Virus record (IMG/VR): IMGVR_UViG_3300025889_000809
Location: 1-26,697 of that record
Direction: 5' to 3' (one strand)
Source of the DNA: a virus
DNA length: 26,697 nt
The notes under the pieces were generated by a model. The model ran no database searches. It had not been told where the DNA came from and worked only from the letters and a program-made list of their open reading frames with translations. Shown piece after piece: positions 16,118 to 22,058 of the stretch (position 1 is the first letter of the stretch; each line of letters starts with the position of its first letter). The translations under genes and the position numbers were made by a program.

Positions 16118-16216
16118 TTAAATATACAAAATTTTCTTGAATAATTCTACCATAACGCAGGTAGTTATTGAGTTACCGGCTTGTTTATAGAGCTGAGTAT
16201 CTGAGTTTACTTTCAT
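16118..16216 (-). CDS. 32-residue orphan of cytosine-C5 methyltransferase motif X
   Basis: The short frame has its own ATG and a leader like its neighbours (AAAAACAATAATTATG). It codes the hallmark motif QLYKQAGNSI (residues 8-17) followed by a helix-like CVMVELFKKI. In C5-cytosine methyltransferases such as M.HhaI this is motif X at the extreme C-terminus (YKQFGNSV), which packs against the AdoMet pocket. Motifs I-IX are absent here: directly upstream is the Mom-like gene. It is therefore a remnant of a lost methyltransferase, or a separately encoded C-terminal piece of a split enzyme (two-part enzymes such as M.AquI are known). The family link is strong, the function uncertain. Confidence 0.7.
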   Translation of the reverse strand: MKVNSDTQLYKQAGNSITTCVMVELFKKILYI

Positions 16217-16227
16217 AATTATTGTTT

Positions 16228-16914
16228 TTAAAATAATTTTAATTGATCATCATTATTATAATGATTATACATAATAATTTTAGCACCATCATTATATCTA
16301 TTTTGATTACATTTAGGATATTGTTTTTCTATTTTATAATTAAAGTTTTTAAGTATTATTTTCTTTGTGCGTTTATCTGCATTTATATAAAAATACCTAT
16401 GTTTTATTTTAGGTTTAATCTTTTTTATATTGTTTTTTTTTGCCCATTCGCTGATACTTGTTATACCATATTTTTGAGTAATACTTTTTGGATGCATTTT
16501 TTTTCCATTTATAATATATTCACAATCGTGTGAAACAACTCCACCTGTATATAACCAGTTAGTAGATTGATATACTATACCACAATGATTCATATTAGTA
16601 TCTGCATAGCTTACTACTATATTGTTTTTAGGTAATAATTTAAGGCTGTTACCAATTAAAAAAGATGCAGCATTGTTTTTTTTTGTTTGTATTACTAATC
16701 TTGTTAATTCATAAACTTTATAATTCAAATTTATATCTTTTTTTAAAATAGATTTTTCAATTTGCACAGGAGGTCTACCATAAACTACTATTCCCTCTAT
16801 TTTATTTGATATTACTAATCCATAAGCAAATTGATACATAGGCTTTCTCTTTGCATAATGTTTCAACAAACACCATTTCATAGCATTATCATAAGATATT
16901 TCTATTACTTTCAT
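16228..16914 (-). CDS. Mom-like DNA adenine modification protein
   Basis: The 228-residue product matches the Mom family of phage Mu: ELTRLVI (69-75), NAASFLIGNSLKLL (81-94), a SYADTN motif (102-107) and IVYQSTNWLYTG (113-124). These are the conserved core of this GNAT-fold group, which converts adenine in DNA to a carbamoylmethyl-type derivative and protects phage DNA from restriction. The C-terminal third is very rich in Lys, Asn and Tyr, suggesting DNA contact. It ends in QLKLF (224-228), resembling a sliding-clamp-binding peptide. By eye the gene is much more AT-rich than dnaB next door, consistent with separate acquisition. The chemistry here is inferred from the family. Confidence 0.85.
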   Translation of the reverse strand: MKVIEISYDNAMKWCLLKHYAKRKPMYQFAYGLVISNKIEGIVVYGRPPVQIEKSILKKDINLNYKVYELTRLVIQTKKNNAASFLIGNSLKLLPKNNIVVSYADTNMNHCGIVYQSTNWLYTGGVVSHDCEYIINGKKMHPKSITQKYGITSISEWAKKNNIKKIKPKIKHRYFYINADKRTKKIILKNFNYKIEKQYPKCNQNRYNDGAKIIMYNHYNNDDQLKLF

Positions 16915-16923
16915 ATATTGTTT

Positions 16924-18357
16924 TTAAAATGGTAAAGTATCATCTACCTCATCTGTAGTAAGGTGATCTCTAAATCTTTTTGTAGTTTCTTTATTTATAA
17001 AGTTATCAAATTCTATCATTTTAGTCAAATCCATGTTATAACTCTCAGGATGTATTACTGCATCATTATCCTTTAGATAGGTCTGGAATGTAGATGTATT
17101 TTTATCCATGATCATGTAGTCCATCCCTGTCTCTCCATGTCTATTCTTACGAGTAATCAGTATAGTCATTCCCTCCTTTTCTACATTCTCATTGGAATAG
17201 TATTCCGGTCTATACAAAAAGCTGACTATATCAGCATCCTGCTCTATATCTCCTGATTCCTTTAAATCTGATAATACAGGCTTTTTATCTGTTCTACTCT
17301 CTACAGATCGTGAGAGCTGAGCCAAAGCTATTACAGGAATATTCAGATTCCTGGCTAATCCTTTAAGCTCTCTGCTGATCTTACCTACCTGTAGATGCCT
17401 GCTCTCTCCTGCTGCTCTGACTAATTGCAGATAATCTACAAAGATAATATCTATATCATGCTGCATCTTTGCCTTTGTAGCCTCTGATAGGATATGAGTT
17501 AAGGCAGGATTAGGAGTATCATCTATTAGGAATATATTTGATTTTTTCTCTCCTAATTGGCTCTGTATATGCTCCATCTGAATGTTATTGATCTTATTTT
17601 TTTTGATGTCTAAGGCAGATATAGAGGATTCCCTGGCCATTATCAAATGGCTTATCTGCTCTGATGACATTTCTCCACTAAAAAACATAACATTTTTACT
17701 AAATATCTTATAGGCATTATATGCCCAATTCAATACAAAAGTAGTTTTTCCCATTGCAGGCCTCCCTCCGATAATCATTAGCCATCCTTTACCTGCTCCA
17801 CCTATGCGCTTATCAAATTCCTCATATCCTGAGGGCACTCCGGAAACCTCTGTATATTTTCCTAAGTTTTGGATGATGTTTTTTAGGTTATTCTCTATGA
17901 TGTTCTCTAAAGTATTGACATTCTGAACAGATGGAGATAAGATCTGTATCATTTTCTCCTTATTGCTGCTGATAATATCAAATACATCATTAGTCTGATC
18001 ATAGCATTTATGGATTAATTCATTTGCTGTATTTATTGCCTCCCTCCTCATATATTTTTCATATATGATTCGTGATACATCTGTAATATCTGCTGTGTAA
18101 TACTTGTTGGTAATATCCAATAGCTCCATCATATTAAAATTGCTATCTCTGTCTTTAAGATATTGATAGATGGATGCTGTGTTAATTGGCTTACCATTCT
18201 CCTGGAGATCTATTATAGCTCTATAAATCTTTTTAGCTATTGGCTCTGTAAAGCATTCCGGATTGAGCAGATTATTTACGTTGTAGATGTTGTTAGGGGA
18301 TTGAATTAGAGTAGCTATGCATTTTAGCTCTAATTCCTGTGCAGCTATATTTTCCAT
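16924..18357 (-). CDS. dnaB: Replicative DNA helicase, DnaB family
   Basis: The 477-residue product has a DnaB N-terminal helical domain (about 1-110), linker, and RecA-like motor. Walker A is GGRPAMGKT (197-205), Walker B IIFVDYLQL (304-312), then PVIALAQLSRSVESR (341-355) and LKESGDIEQDADIV (365-378). It unwinds the phage fork as a hexamer and likely recruits primase. Its ATG overlaps the upstream initiator-like gene by 1 nt (TAATG). The last residues are VDDTLPF, an SSB-type acidic tip not expected on a helicase. It lies next to the iteron-bearing gene, as lambda P lies after lambda O. Confidence 0.95.
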   Translation of the reverse strand: MENIAAQELELKCIATLIQSPNNIYNVNNLLNPECFTEPIAKKIYRAIIDLQENGKPINTASIYQYLKDRDSNFNMMELLDITNKYYTADITDVSRIIYEKYMRREAINTANELIHKCYDQTNDVFDIISSNKEKMIQILSPSVQNVNTLENIIENNLKNIIQNLGKYTEVSGVPSGYEEFDKRIGGAGKGWLMIIGGRPAMGKTTFVLNWAYNAYKIFSKNVMFFSGEMSSEQISHLIMARESSISALDIKKNKINNIQMEHIQSQLGEKKSNIFLIDDTPNPALTHILSEATKAKMQHDIDIIFVDYLQLVRAAGESRHLQVGKISRELKGLARNLNIPVIALAQLSRSVESRTDKKPVLSDLKESGDIEQDADIVSFLYRPEYYSNENVEKEGMTILITRKNRHGETGMDYMIMDKNTSTFQTYLKDNDAVIHPESYNMDLTKMIEFDNFINKETTKRFRDHLTTDEVDDTLPF

Positions 18358-19190
18358 TATTGTTTGATGTTTTCTAAATAGAATCTTTTGTATTTATTCT
18401 GAGTAGCATATTGGATGCATTCAGTAATTTTATCTATGATAAACTTAGATGTAAATGATCCATTGGTATGTAGTACAGATTTTATCAGTACCTGAACTAC
18501 TTGAATACTATTGATATTCATTTTGTAAATATAAGTAAGAAAAGCACGATTCAATCTTTTCATAGGAAATGATATATCTATATCTGCTTTTTTAATTTTC
18601 TCCTCACTATAGACCATAAAATCCTCTGGTTCAAAATTAAGATCATCAAAATATAGAGATACTATTACAGATGCCTTTTTTTCGTACTCCTCTAATTTTA
18701 ATAATTCAGGATTCTCTATTTGATCATAAGAAAAAGAGAGAGAGGTTTTTTCTATATCCTCATTTACATTTTCATTTACATTAACATTAACATTTACATT
18801 TTCATTTACATTAGGTTTTTCATCTGATAACGTAAGGTTTTCGGTTTCATAACCTATGGTTTTATTATCAATAACCAGTGGTTTTTTAGTTTCATAACAA
18901 GTGGTTTTTTTATTAGAAACCTTAGGTTTTGTATCTGCATTACCTATGGTTTTCTTAGGTCTGCCTCCTTTTTTACCATCTGTAAACCTTTTAGTATTGG
19001 CATCTATCTGAGGCTTTATATTTGTAAATAATAAATCTATAAGAGGATCCATATCCTCATCTACTACGCCATCTATACCATAATATGCTACAGCTTTAAA
19101 TAATTTCAATGCAGTTTCTGCATCAAATTGAGTCTCTAATTTTACTATAGAATCTATAAATGATCTATAGAGTACCATTGAATCTCTCAT
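18357..19190 (-). CDS. Replication initiator-like protein carrying the origin iterons (DUF6291-type)
   Basis: The 277-residue product has an N-terminal helical domain (1-75; SMVLYRSFIDSIVKL, LFKAVAYYGIDG) typical of DUF6291-type phage replication proteins. A basic KKGGRPKK hinge (73-80) follows, then a low-complexity middle and a C-terminal helical domain (about 155-277). The middle has three 15-residue repeats starting KTIG/KTTC/KTIG (80-94, 95-109, 110-124), then an Asn-Val-Glu repeat (127-144). At DNA level these are iterons and an AT-rich repeat. Position directly before dnaB with iterons inside the gene matches lambda O. It probably binds the iterons and loads DnaB. The family name is moderate confidence; the replication role is well supported. 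Confidence 0.75.
   Translation of the reverse strand: MRDSMVLYRSFIDSIVKLETQFDAETALKLFKAVAYYGIDGVVDEDMDPLIDLLFTNIKPQIDANTKRFTDGKKGGRPKKTIGNADTKPKVSNKKTTCYETKKPLVIDNKTIGYETENLTLSDEKPNVNENVNVNVNVNENVNEDIEKTSLSFSYDQIENPELLKLEEYEKKASVIVSLYFDDLNFEPEDFMVYSEEKIKKADIDISFPMKRLNRAFLTYIYKMNINSIQVVQVLIKSVLHTNGSFTSKFIIDKITECIQYATQNKYKRFYLENIKQ
18761..18813. repeat. AT-rich direct repeats next to the iterons
   Basis: A 23-bp sequence at 18761-18783 is repeated exactly at 18791-18813, built from CATTTACATT/TTCATTTACA hexamer-like units. It codes the Asn-Val-Glu run of the initiator-like protein. Its second copy adjoins the first iteron. An AT-rich stretch beside iterons is where lambdoid origins melt. Confidence 0.85.
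18807..18953. repeat. Seven iterons at 22/23-bp spacing, probable replication origin
   Basis: Seven 13-bp units start at 18807, 18829, 18851, 18873, 18896, 18918 and 18941, with steps of 22, 22, 22, 23, 22 and 23 bp. On the plus strand they are TACATTAGGTTTT, AACGTAAGGTTTT, AACCTATGGTTTT, AACCAGTGGTTTT, AACAAGTGGTTTT, AACCTTAGGTTTT and TACCTATGGTTTT: consensus AACC-N3-GGTTTT, partly palindromic. The step is two helical turns and not a multiple of three, although the repeats lie in coding sequence. Pairs of steps make 44-45 bp, which gives the 15-residue protein repeat. With the AT-rich repeat beside them and dnaB next, this is a strong origin candidate. Confidence 0.85.
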
Positions 19191-19193
19191 AAA

Positions 19194-19325
19194 TTAAATT
19201 TTAAATAAAAAAAAATGGCCTACACAAGCAGAGCAGAGGATGTGACATGATGCCGAACAGATAGCATCTCCTCCTTTCCACTTGTATAGACCATTATAAT
19301 CTATTACTAATGTTATTCTGTTCAT
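19194..19325 (-). CDS. Small Cys/His-rich ORF
   Basis: The ATG at 19325 follows a purine-rich stretch (GGAGAAAGAA) and gives 43 residues ending 4 nt before the initiator-like start codon. Residues 23-37 hold CSASCHILCSACVGH: four Cys and two His within 15 residues, which could bind zinc. The promoter-like element at 19388-19420 lies just upstream. It could be a leader peptide or a tiny regulator of the replication operon. No family is known to me; it may also be a chance frame. Confidence 0.4.
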   Translation of the reverse strand: MNRITLVIDYNGLYKWKGGDAICSASCHILCSACVGHFFLFKI

Positions 19326-19387
19326 TTCTTTCTCCGGTCATTGTTGCAGGTTGTCAAGCTGCTGACCTAATCTAAAGTGTGTTAAGG

Positions 19388-19420
19388 CAAATATAGATTA
19401 TTTTTCTAATTCTTTCCAAA
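19388..19420 (-). promoter_or_regulatory. Bacteroidetes-type promoter for the replication operon
   Basis: On the minus strand TTTG (19420-19417), 21 bp, then TATATTTG (19395-19388), a full match to TAnnTTTG. Transcription would start near 19383 and read the small Cys-rich ORF, the initiator-like gene, dnaB and mom. It overlaps the end of the preceding gene. Confidence 0.7.
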
Positions 19421-19748
19421 AATAAAGAGAATTTATTTCATCAAATATTCTGCCCTTGTATTCAGGCTTTACATCGGAGTTAGATACAGGCTCTGGAACG
19501 TACTTAAACTTAGTCAGGATCCTATCCTTTTGATGTGAGAATCCTAAGCCTGTAAGCTCAGACAATTCTATGTCTATACATTGTTGATCTGTTGATGTAT
19601 TTGTCTTAACTAATCTGCATACTCTCAACGTATCATATTCATCAAATACTGATACTATACTGCTGCCATATTTTAGATTGGCTAATGACTGCATTAGAGA
19701 TCTCCAGGTATTATGCTGCCTTGCTCTGATTTGATTATACTTTACCAT
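19398..19748 (-). CDS. Unknown protein
   Basis: The 116-residue product is mixed alpha/beta. The N-terminal ~30 residues are basic (QIRARQHNTWRSLMQ) and could bind nucleic acid; the rest has short strands with many charged residues. It overlaps the end of the ParB-like gene by 7 nt, so the two are co-translated. No domain is recognised. Its location between the ParB-like gene and the replication operon suggests a replication or gene-control role, inferred from position only. Confidence 0.6.
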   Translation of the reverse strand: MVKYNQIRARQHNTWRSLMQSLANLKYGSSIVSVFDEYDTLRVCRLVKTNTSTDQQCIDIELSELTGLGFSHQKDRILTKFKYVPEPVSNSDVKPEYKGRIFDEINSLYFWKELEK

Positions 19749-20635
19749 ACTTGATTCTTATATTTAGTAGATAAATTTATATCATCTACAGTATAAATAC
19801 GAGATATAATCTCATCATTCATAAATGCATTCCACGTTCTATAGATTGATTGAATAATATCCTTAGTAGTTAATCTAGATTTTTTTAATTTATAGTTAAT
19901 TAGCTTTTTCCTTAGTTTATAAATAGGATGATCTACATTTAGTCCTATGCCATCAGATAGTAATTGAAAAAACTTATTAGCAGCTCTGTGATTTAATTTT
20001 TGTAGATTCCATTTACAAGCTAAAAATAATTTAGCCTGTATCAACTTATCTCCATTGGCATATATTCTCATTTCATTTTCAACAAAATCGAATATCTCCG
20101 GATGATTATCACAAAACTCTAAAAAATCAGTAGAGGATGTATATGAGTTAGTATCTTTAGCACCTGATATATTCAAATGATTATGCTGCATTTTTATAAT
20201 CATTCTCACAGAGGCAGATATTTGATTAGCATATTTATACTTTTTTTTGTGAGTTATCTCAAGTACATCAGCATAAGATCTGATTCTTTGGCCTGTATTG
20301 ATAGTAGAAATCTGATTAGTAGCTAATCCTTTTACAAATAGAGTATTAAACTGAGTCCCAGAGCTTACACATGCAGCCAATCTATGCTGTCCATCTATAA
20401 TATTACCATCTGAGTCCTGTCTGATAGAATCTCCATTAAAAGCAAAATTGCCTTTTTGCATCTCTCTTGCTAAGAATGTTACATGCTTTTGATTAATTGT
20501 CCTCTGATGCCTTTTATCAGACATTTCAAGCAGTTTCTCTGCTATCTGTGGTGTAATTGTTACCAGGTGTGTCTCAATCTGAGAGGCAGGCTGAAAAAAT
20601 AATTTTTCTTTGGTACTTTTTTGTTGTACTTTCAT
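19742..20635 (-). CDS. ParB/DGQHR-like protein
   Basis: The 297-residue product carries DGQHRLAA (81-88) preceded by SIRQDSDGNII, the core of the ParB N-terminal/DGQHR fold. This fold binds nucleotide or DNA in partition, restriction-type and phage regulator proteins. The opening TITPQIAEKLLEMSD...QRTINQKHVTFLAREM (about 26-60) also fits. The C-terminal ~150 residues are helical and Lys-rich, probably DNA-binding. It starts a new minus transcript after the terminator at 20719-20751. A role as a transcription or partition-like regulator is likely; the exact one is unknown. Confidence 0.7.
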   Translation of the reverse strand: MKVQQKSTKEKLFFQPASQIETHLVTITPQIAEKLLEMSDKRHQRTINQKHVTFLAREMQKGNFAFNGDSIRQDSDGNIIDGQHRLAACVSSGTQFNTLFVKGLATNQISTINTGQRIRSYADVLEITHKKKYKYANQISASVRMIIKMQHNHLNISGAKDTNSYTSSTDFLEFCDNHPEIFDFVENEMRIYANGDKLIQAKLFLACKWNLQKLNHRAANKFFQLLSDGIGLNVDHPIYKLRKKLINYKLKKSRLTTKDIIQSIYRTWNAFMNDEIISRIYTVDDINLSTKYKNQVW

Positions 20636-20662
20636 TGTATAGAAATTTTTAGTTAGATAATT

Positions 20663-20689
20663 GGAGTAGCTGCAACTACTCCTTTTTTT
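20663..20689 (+). terminator. Plus-oriented terminator-like hairpin in the ParB-like gene leader
   Basis: A 7-bp stem (20663-20669 with 20676-20682) and 6-nt loop are followed by seven T (20683-20689) on the plus strand. No plus-strand gene ends here. In the minus-strand leader of the ParB-like gene it is a stem-loop about 30 nt before the start codon, preceded by seven A. Read as RNA in that direction it may act as a 5' leader structure instead. Confidence 0.55.
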
Positions 20690-20718
20690 GTTTATGGTAA
20701 ATATATTAATTTCTAATT

Positions 20719-20751
20719 AAAAAAAGGCAGAGCTAGGTATAATTCTCTGCC
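20719..20751 (-). terminator. Intrinsic terminator after the MazG-like gene
   Basis: On the minus strand a 7-bp stem (20751-20745 with 20732-20726), 12-nt loop and seven T (20725-20719). It lies 10 nt after the stop at 20762 and ends the small-gene transcript. A TATATTTA element (20705-20698) after it may start the next transcript. Confidence 0.8.
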
Positions 20752-20761
20752 ATCACCTATC

Positions 20762-21151
20762 TTAATAAATACCTCCTTTTTGATTTAATAATGTCTCAAT
20801 ATATAGAGTAGCATCCATCAGCTCCTCCTGTAAATGTATAAGCCATTCCTGAGGATTTAGATCATCTCTGGTCAGCATCTTATTATACTTTTTTATTCCG
20901 GCAGCAGATCTATCCTCATACTTTTTTACTACCTTATTGACAATAGGATCTCCTTTTAAATCCATCTCTAAAAACTCTATTAGCTTTCTTTCTGTACTCC
21001 TCTTTAAATTATGCTTATACAATGCATTGTGTATTGTAGCTTTACCAAATGGAAAAGGATTAGGATCTTTACCATTACAGATATTGCCTAATTTTAGGCT
21101 GTGCTTATATGCGTAGTCCTTTAATAACCTCTTAACATTCCTGCCCATCAT
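20762..21151 (-). CDS. HTH plus MazG-like NTP pyrophosphohydrolase-type protein
   Basis: The 129-residue product has two parts. Residues 10-55 contain a GKDPNPFPFGKATIHNAL stretch that resembles an HTH. It is similar in layout to the protein of the gene at 21302-21538 (both have NPFPxG followed by xxIxxxL). Residues about 75-125 contain RDDLNPQEWLIHLQEELMDA, the helix with paired Glu typical of small phage MazG-like NTP pyrophosphohydrolases. It may clean up or adjust nucleotide pools; the N-terminal part may regulate. The fusion is unusual. Catalysis is inferred from the EExxD-like helix only. Confidence 0.6.
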   Translation of the reverse strand: MMGRNVKRLLKDYAYKHSLKLGNICNGKDPNPFPFGKATIHNALYKHNLKRSTERKLIEFLEMDLKGDPIVNKVVKKYEDRSAAGIKKYNKMLTRDDLNPQEWLIHLQEELMDATLYIETLLNQKGGIY

Positions 21152-21305
21152 CCCAAGTATACATCATAGGAATCTCCTGCAGCTCTATATCCTGATTGAT
21201 AGGAGTAGCAGGCTTTTTAATCGTTATCTCTACTGAGCAGAGCATTAGGATGCAGATGATCCAAACCAGGCAGCAAAGTATAGCTATATTAGTGATATTT
21301 CTCAT
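21132..21305 (-). CDS. Small single-pass membrane protein
   Basis: The ATG at 21305 overlaps the upstream stop by 4 nt (ATGA); the stop at 21132-21134 overlaps the MazG-like gene start by 20 nt. The 57-residue product has one hydrophobic segment (about 7-25, with four Cys in and near it) and a polar C-terminal tail. N-in topology is likely. Function is unknown; holin or superinfection-exclusion roles are possible but unsupported. Confidence 0.65.
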   Translation of the reverse strand: MRNITNIAILCCLVWIICILMLCSVEITIKKPATPINQDIELQEIPMMYTWDDGQEC

Positions 21306-21538
21306 TTCTCTATTAGGTTTAGTACAGGAATAAAATTAAAAAACTTAGCAAGCTCTGCCTGATTTTTTAGTGAGCAGGAGCCATGTATCAGCAGCTTTTG
21401 AATATTAGTTCTGCCTATAGGAAAAGGATTCTCCTGAGTACCCAGATTAATCTCTCCTAAGGATAGATTCCGAAATTTCATATACTCAGCTACATGTTGT
21501 TGTAAGATCTTAATAGTTAATGTTTCTTTAGTTATCAT
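21302..21538 (-). CDS. Small HTH-like protein, paralogue of the MazG-like gene's N-terminus
   Basis: The 78-residue product has a TQENPFPIGRTNIQKLLI core (about 34-51) that lines up with the DPNPFPFGKATIHNALY core of the neighbouring gene. Both continue with a Leu/Lys-rich helix, suggesting an HTH. It overlaps the next gene by 4 nt and the previous one by 11 nt. It is probably a small DNA-binding regulator. Identification is by similarity between the two neighbours rather than to a named family. Confidence 0.55.
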   Translation of the reverse strand: MITKETLTIKILQQHVAEYMKFRNLSLGEINLGTQENPFPIGRTNIQKLLIHGSCSLKNQAELAKFFNFIPVLNLIEK

Positions 21539-21746
21539 AATTACGCTTTTTGATTAAGTTTAAAACTGCCTTAATGCGATCATCCAATACATCCATATCA
21601 ATATCATCATATCCGGCCTCTAATAGTGCCATCTCTAATTGATCTGCAAGATGTTTATATTTAGGATCTTTGTTAAACTGATACATAGCCTTTGCATAGG
21701 CATAATTGGTCTCAGTTATGGATAGTATTGTTCTTTGATTTTTCAT
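21528..21746 (-). CDS. Small unknown protein, first gene after a strong promoter
   Basis: The 72-residue product is helical with an acidic patch (DDIDMDVLDD, about 46-55). It starts at the ATG 1 nt after a shared ACAAAAAACAATAT leader motif (21761-21748). A full promoter match (TTTG-N19-TATATTTG) lies just upstream, so the mRNA should begin about 15-20 nt before the ATG. No function is recognised; an early regulatory role is plausible. Confidence 0.6.
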   Translation of the reverse strand: MKNQRTILSITETNYAYAKAMYQFNKDPKYKHLADQLEMALLEAGYDDIDMDVLDDRIKAVLNLIKKRNYDN

Positions 21747-21765
21747 AATATTGTTTTTTGTGTAT

Positions 21766-21796
21766 CAAATATAGTTTTTTATATTAATATATCAAA
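21766..21796 (-). promoter_or_regulatory. Bacteroidetes-type promoter
   Basis: On the minus strand TTTG (21796-21793), 19 bp, TATATTTG (21773-21766). It reads the small-gene cluster beginning at 21746. The predicted start leaves a short leader made almost entirely of the shared A-rich motif. Confidence 0.8.
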
Positions 21797-21817
21797 CAAT
21801 AGTATAAAAAAATAAAC

Positions 21818-21850
21818 AAAAAAAAGAGCAGCCTAAAAATAGACCACTCT
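21818..21850 (-). terminator. Terminator for the gene cluster upstream
   Basis: On the minus strand a 9-bp stem with G-T pairs (21850-21842 with 21833-21825), 8-nt loop and a run of eight T ending at 21818. It lies 49 nt after the small gene at 21900. Directly before it, the transcript contains a stretch complementary to the shared leader motif. Confidence 0.75.
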
Positions 21851-21852
21851 AT

Positions 21853-21899
21853 ACAAAAAACAATATATGAAAATCGAATATATAGCTACCCCTAAATAG
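21853..21899 (+). other. Plus-strand copy of the leader motif plus 10-codon frame, or antisense tail of a minus transcript
   Basis: ACAAAAAACAATAT (21853-21866) matches the leaders of several genes exactly and is followed on the plus strand by a 10-codon frame from the ATG at 21867 (MKIEYIATPK). No plus-strand promoter was seen. In the minus transcript the same bases form an anti-leader sequence just before the terminator. The two readings are mutually exclusive explanations. Confidence 0.35.
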
Positions 21900-22055
21900 T
21901 TATTTATTCCATTTATCTTTAATATCCTGGAGATACATAGCATTACAGATAACTACTGCCTGCTCAGAGCTTTGAGCTGTTCCCTCCTCTAATACTATAG
22001 GGATGCATCTCTTAACAAAATCCTCTTTTTTCTCTGTAGGCAATGGCTTAGGCAT
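21900..22055 (-). CDS. Small phage protein, 51 residues
   Basis: The ATG at 22055 lies 3 nt after the upstream stop. The product reads MPKPLPTEKKEDFVKRCIPI and continues helical with QAVVICNAMY near residues 32-41. Small phage proteins with the pattern MPxPxxxExxxxFxxRC...AxxxCxxxW/Y are common and mostly unnamed; many lie near phage structural or early genes. Cys17 and Cys37 may pair. Clean spacing and protein-like composition support a real gene. Confidence 0.7.
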   Translation of the reverse strand: MPKPLPTEKKEDFVKRCIPIVLEEGTAQSSEQAVVICNAMYLQDIKDKWNK

Positions 22056-22058
22056 ATC

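Noticed and set aside
16118-16914. A complete cytosine methyltransferase
   Set aside because: Only motif X is present; the larger neighbouring frame is Mom-like and has no PCQ, ENV or QxRxR motif.
18807-18953. CRISPR array
   Set aside because: The units are 13 bp with 9-10 bp gaps that are not unique spacers, and the whole lies in an open reading frame; iterons explain it better.
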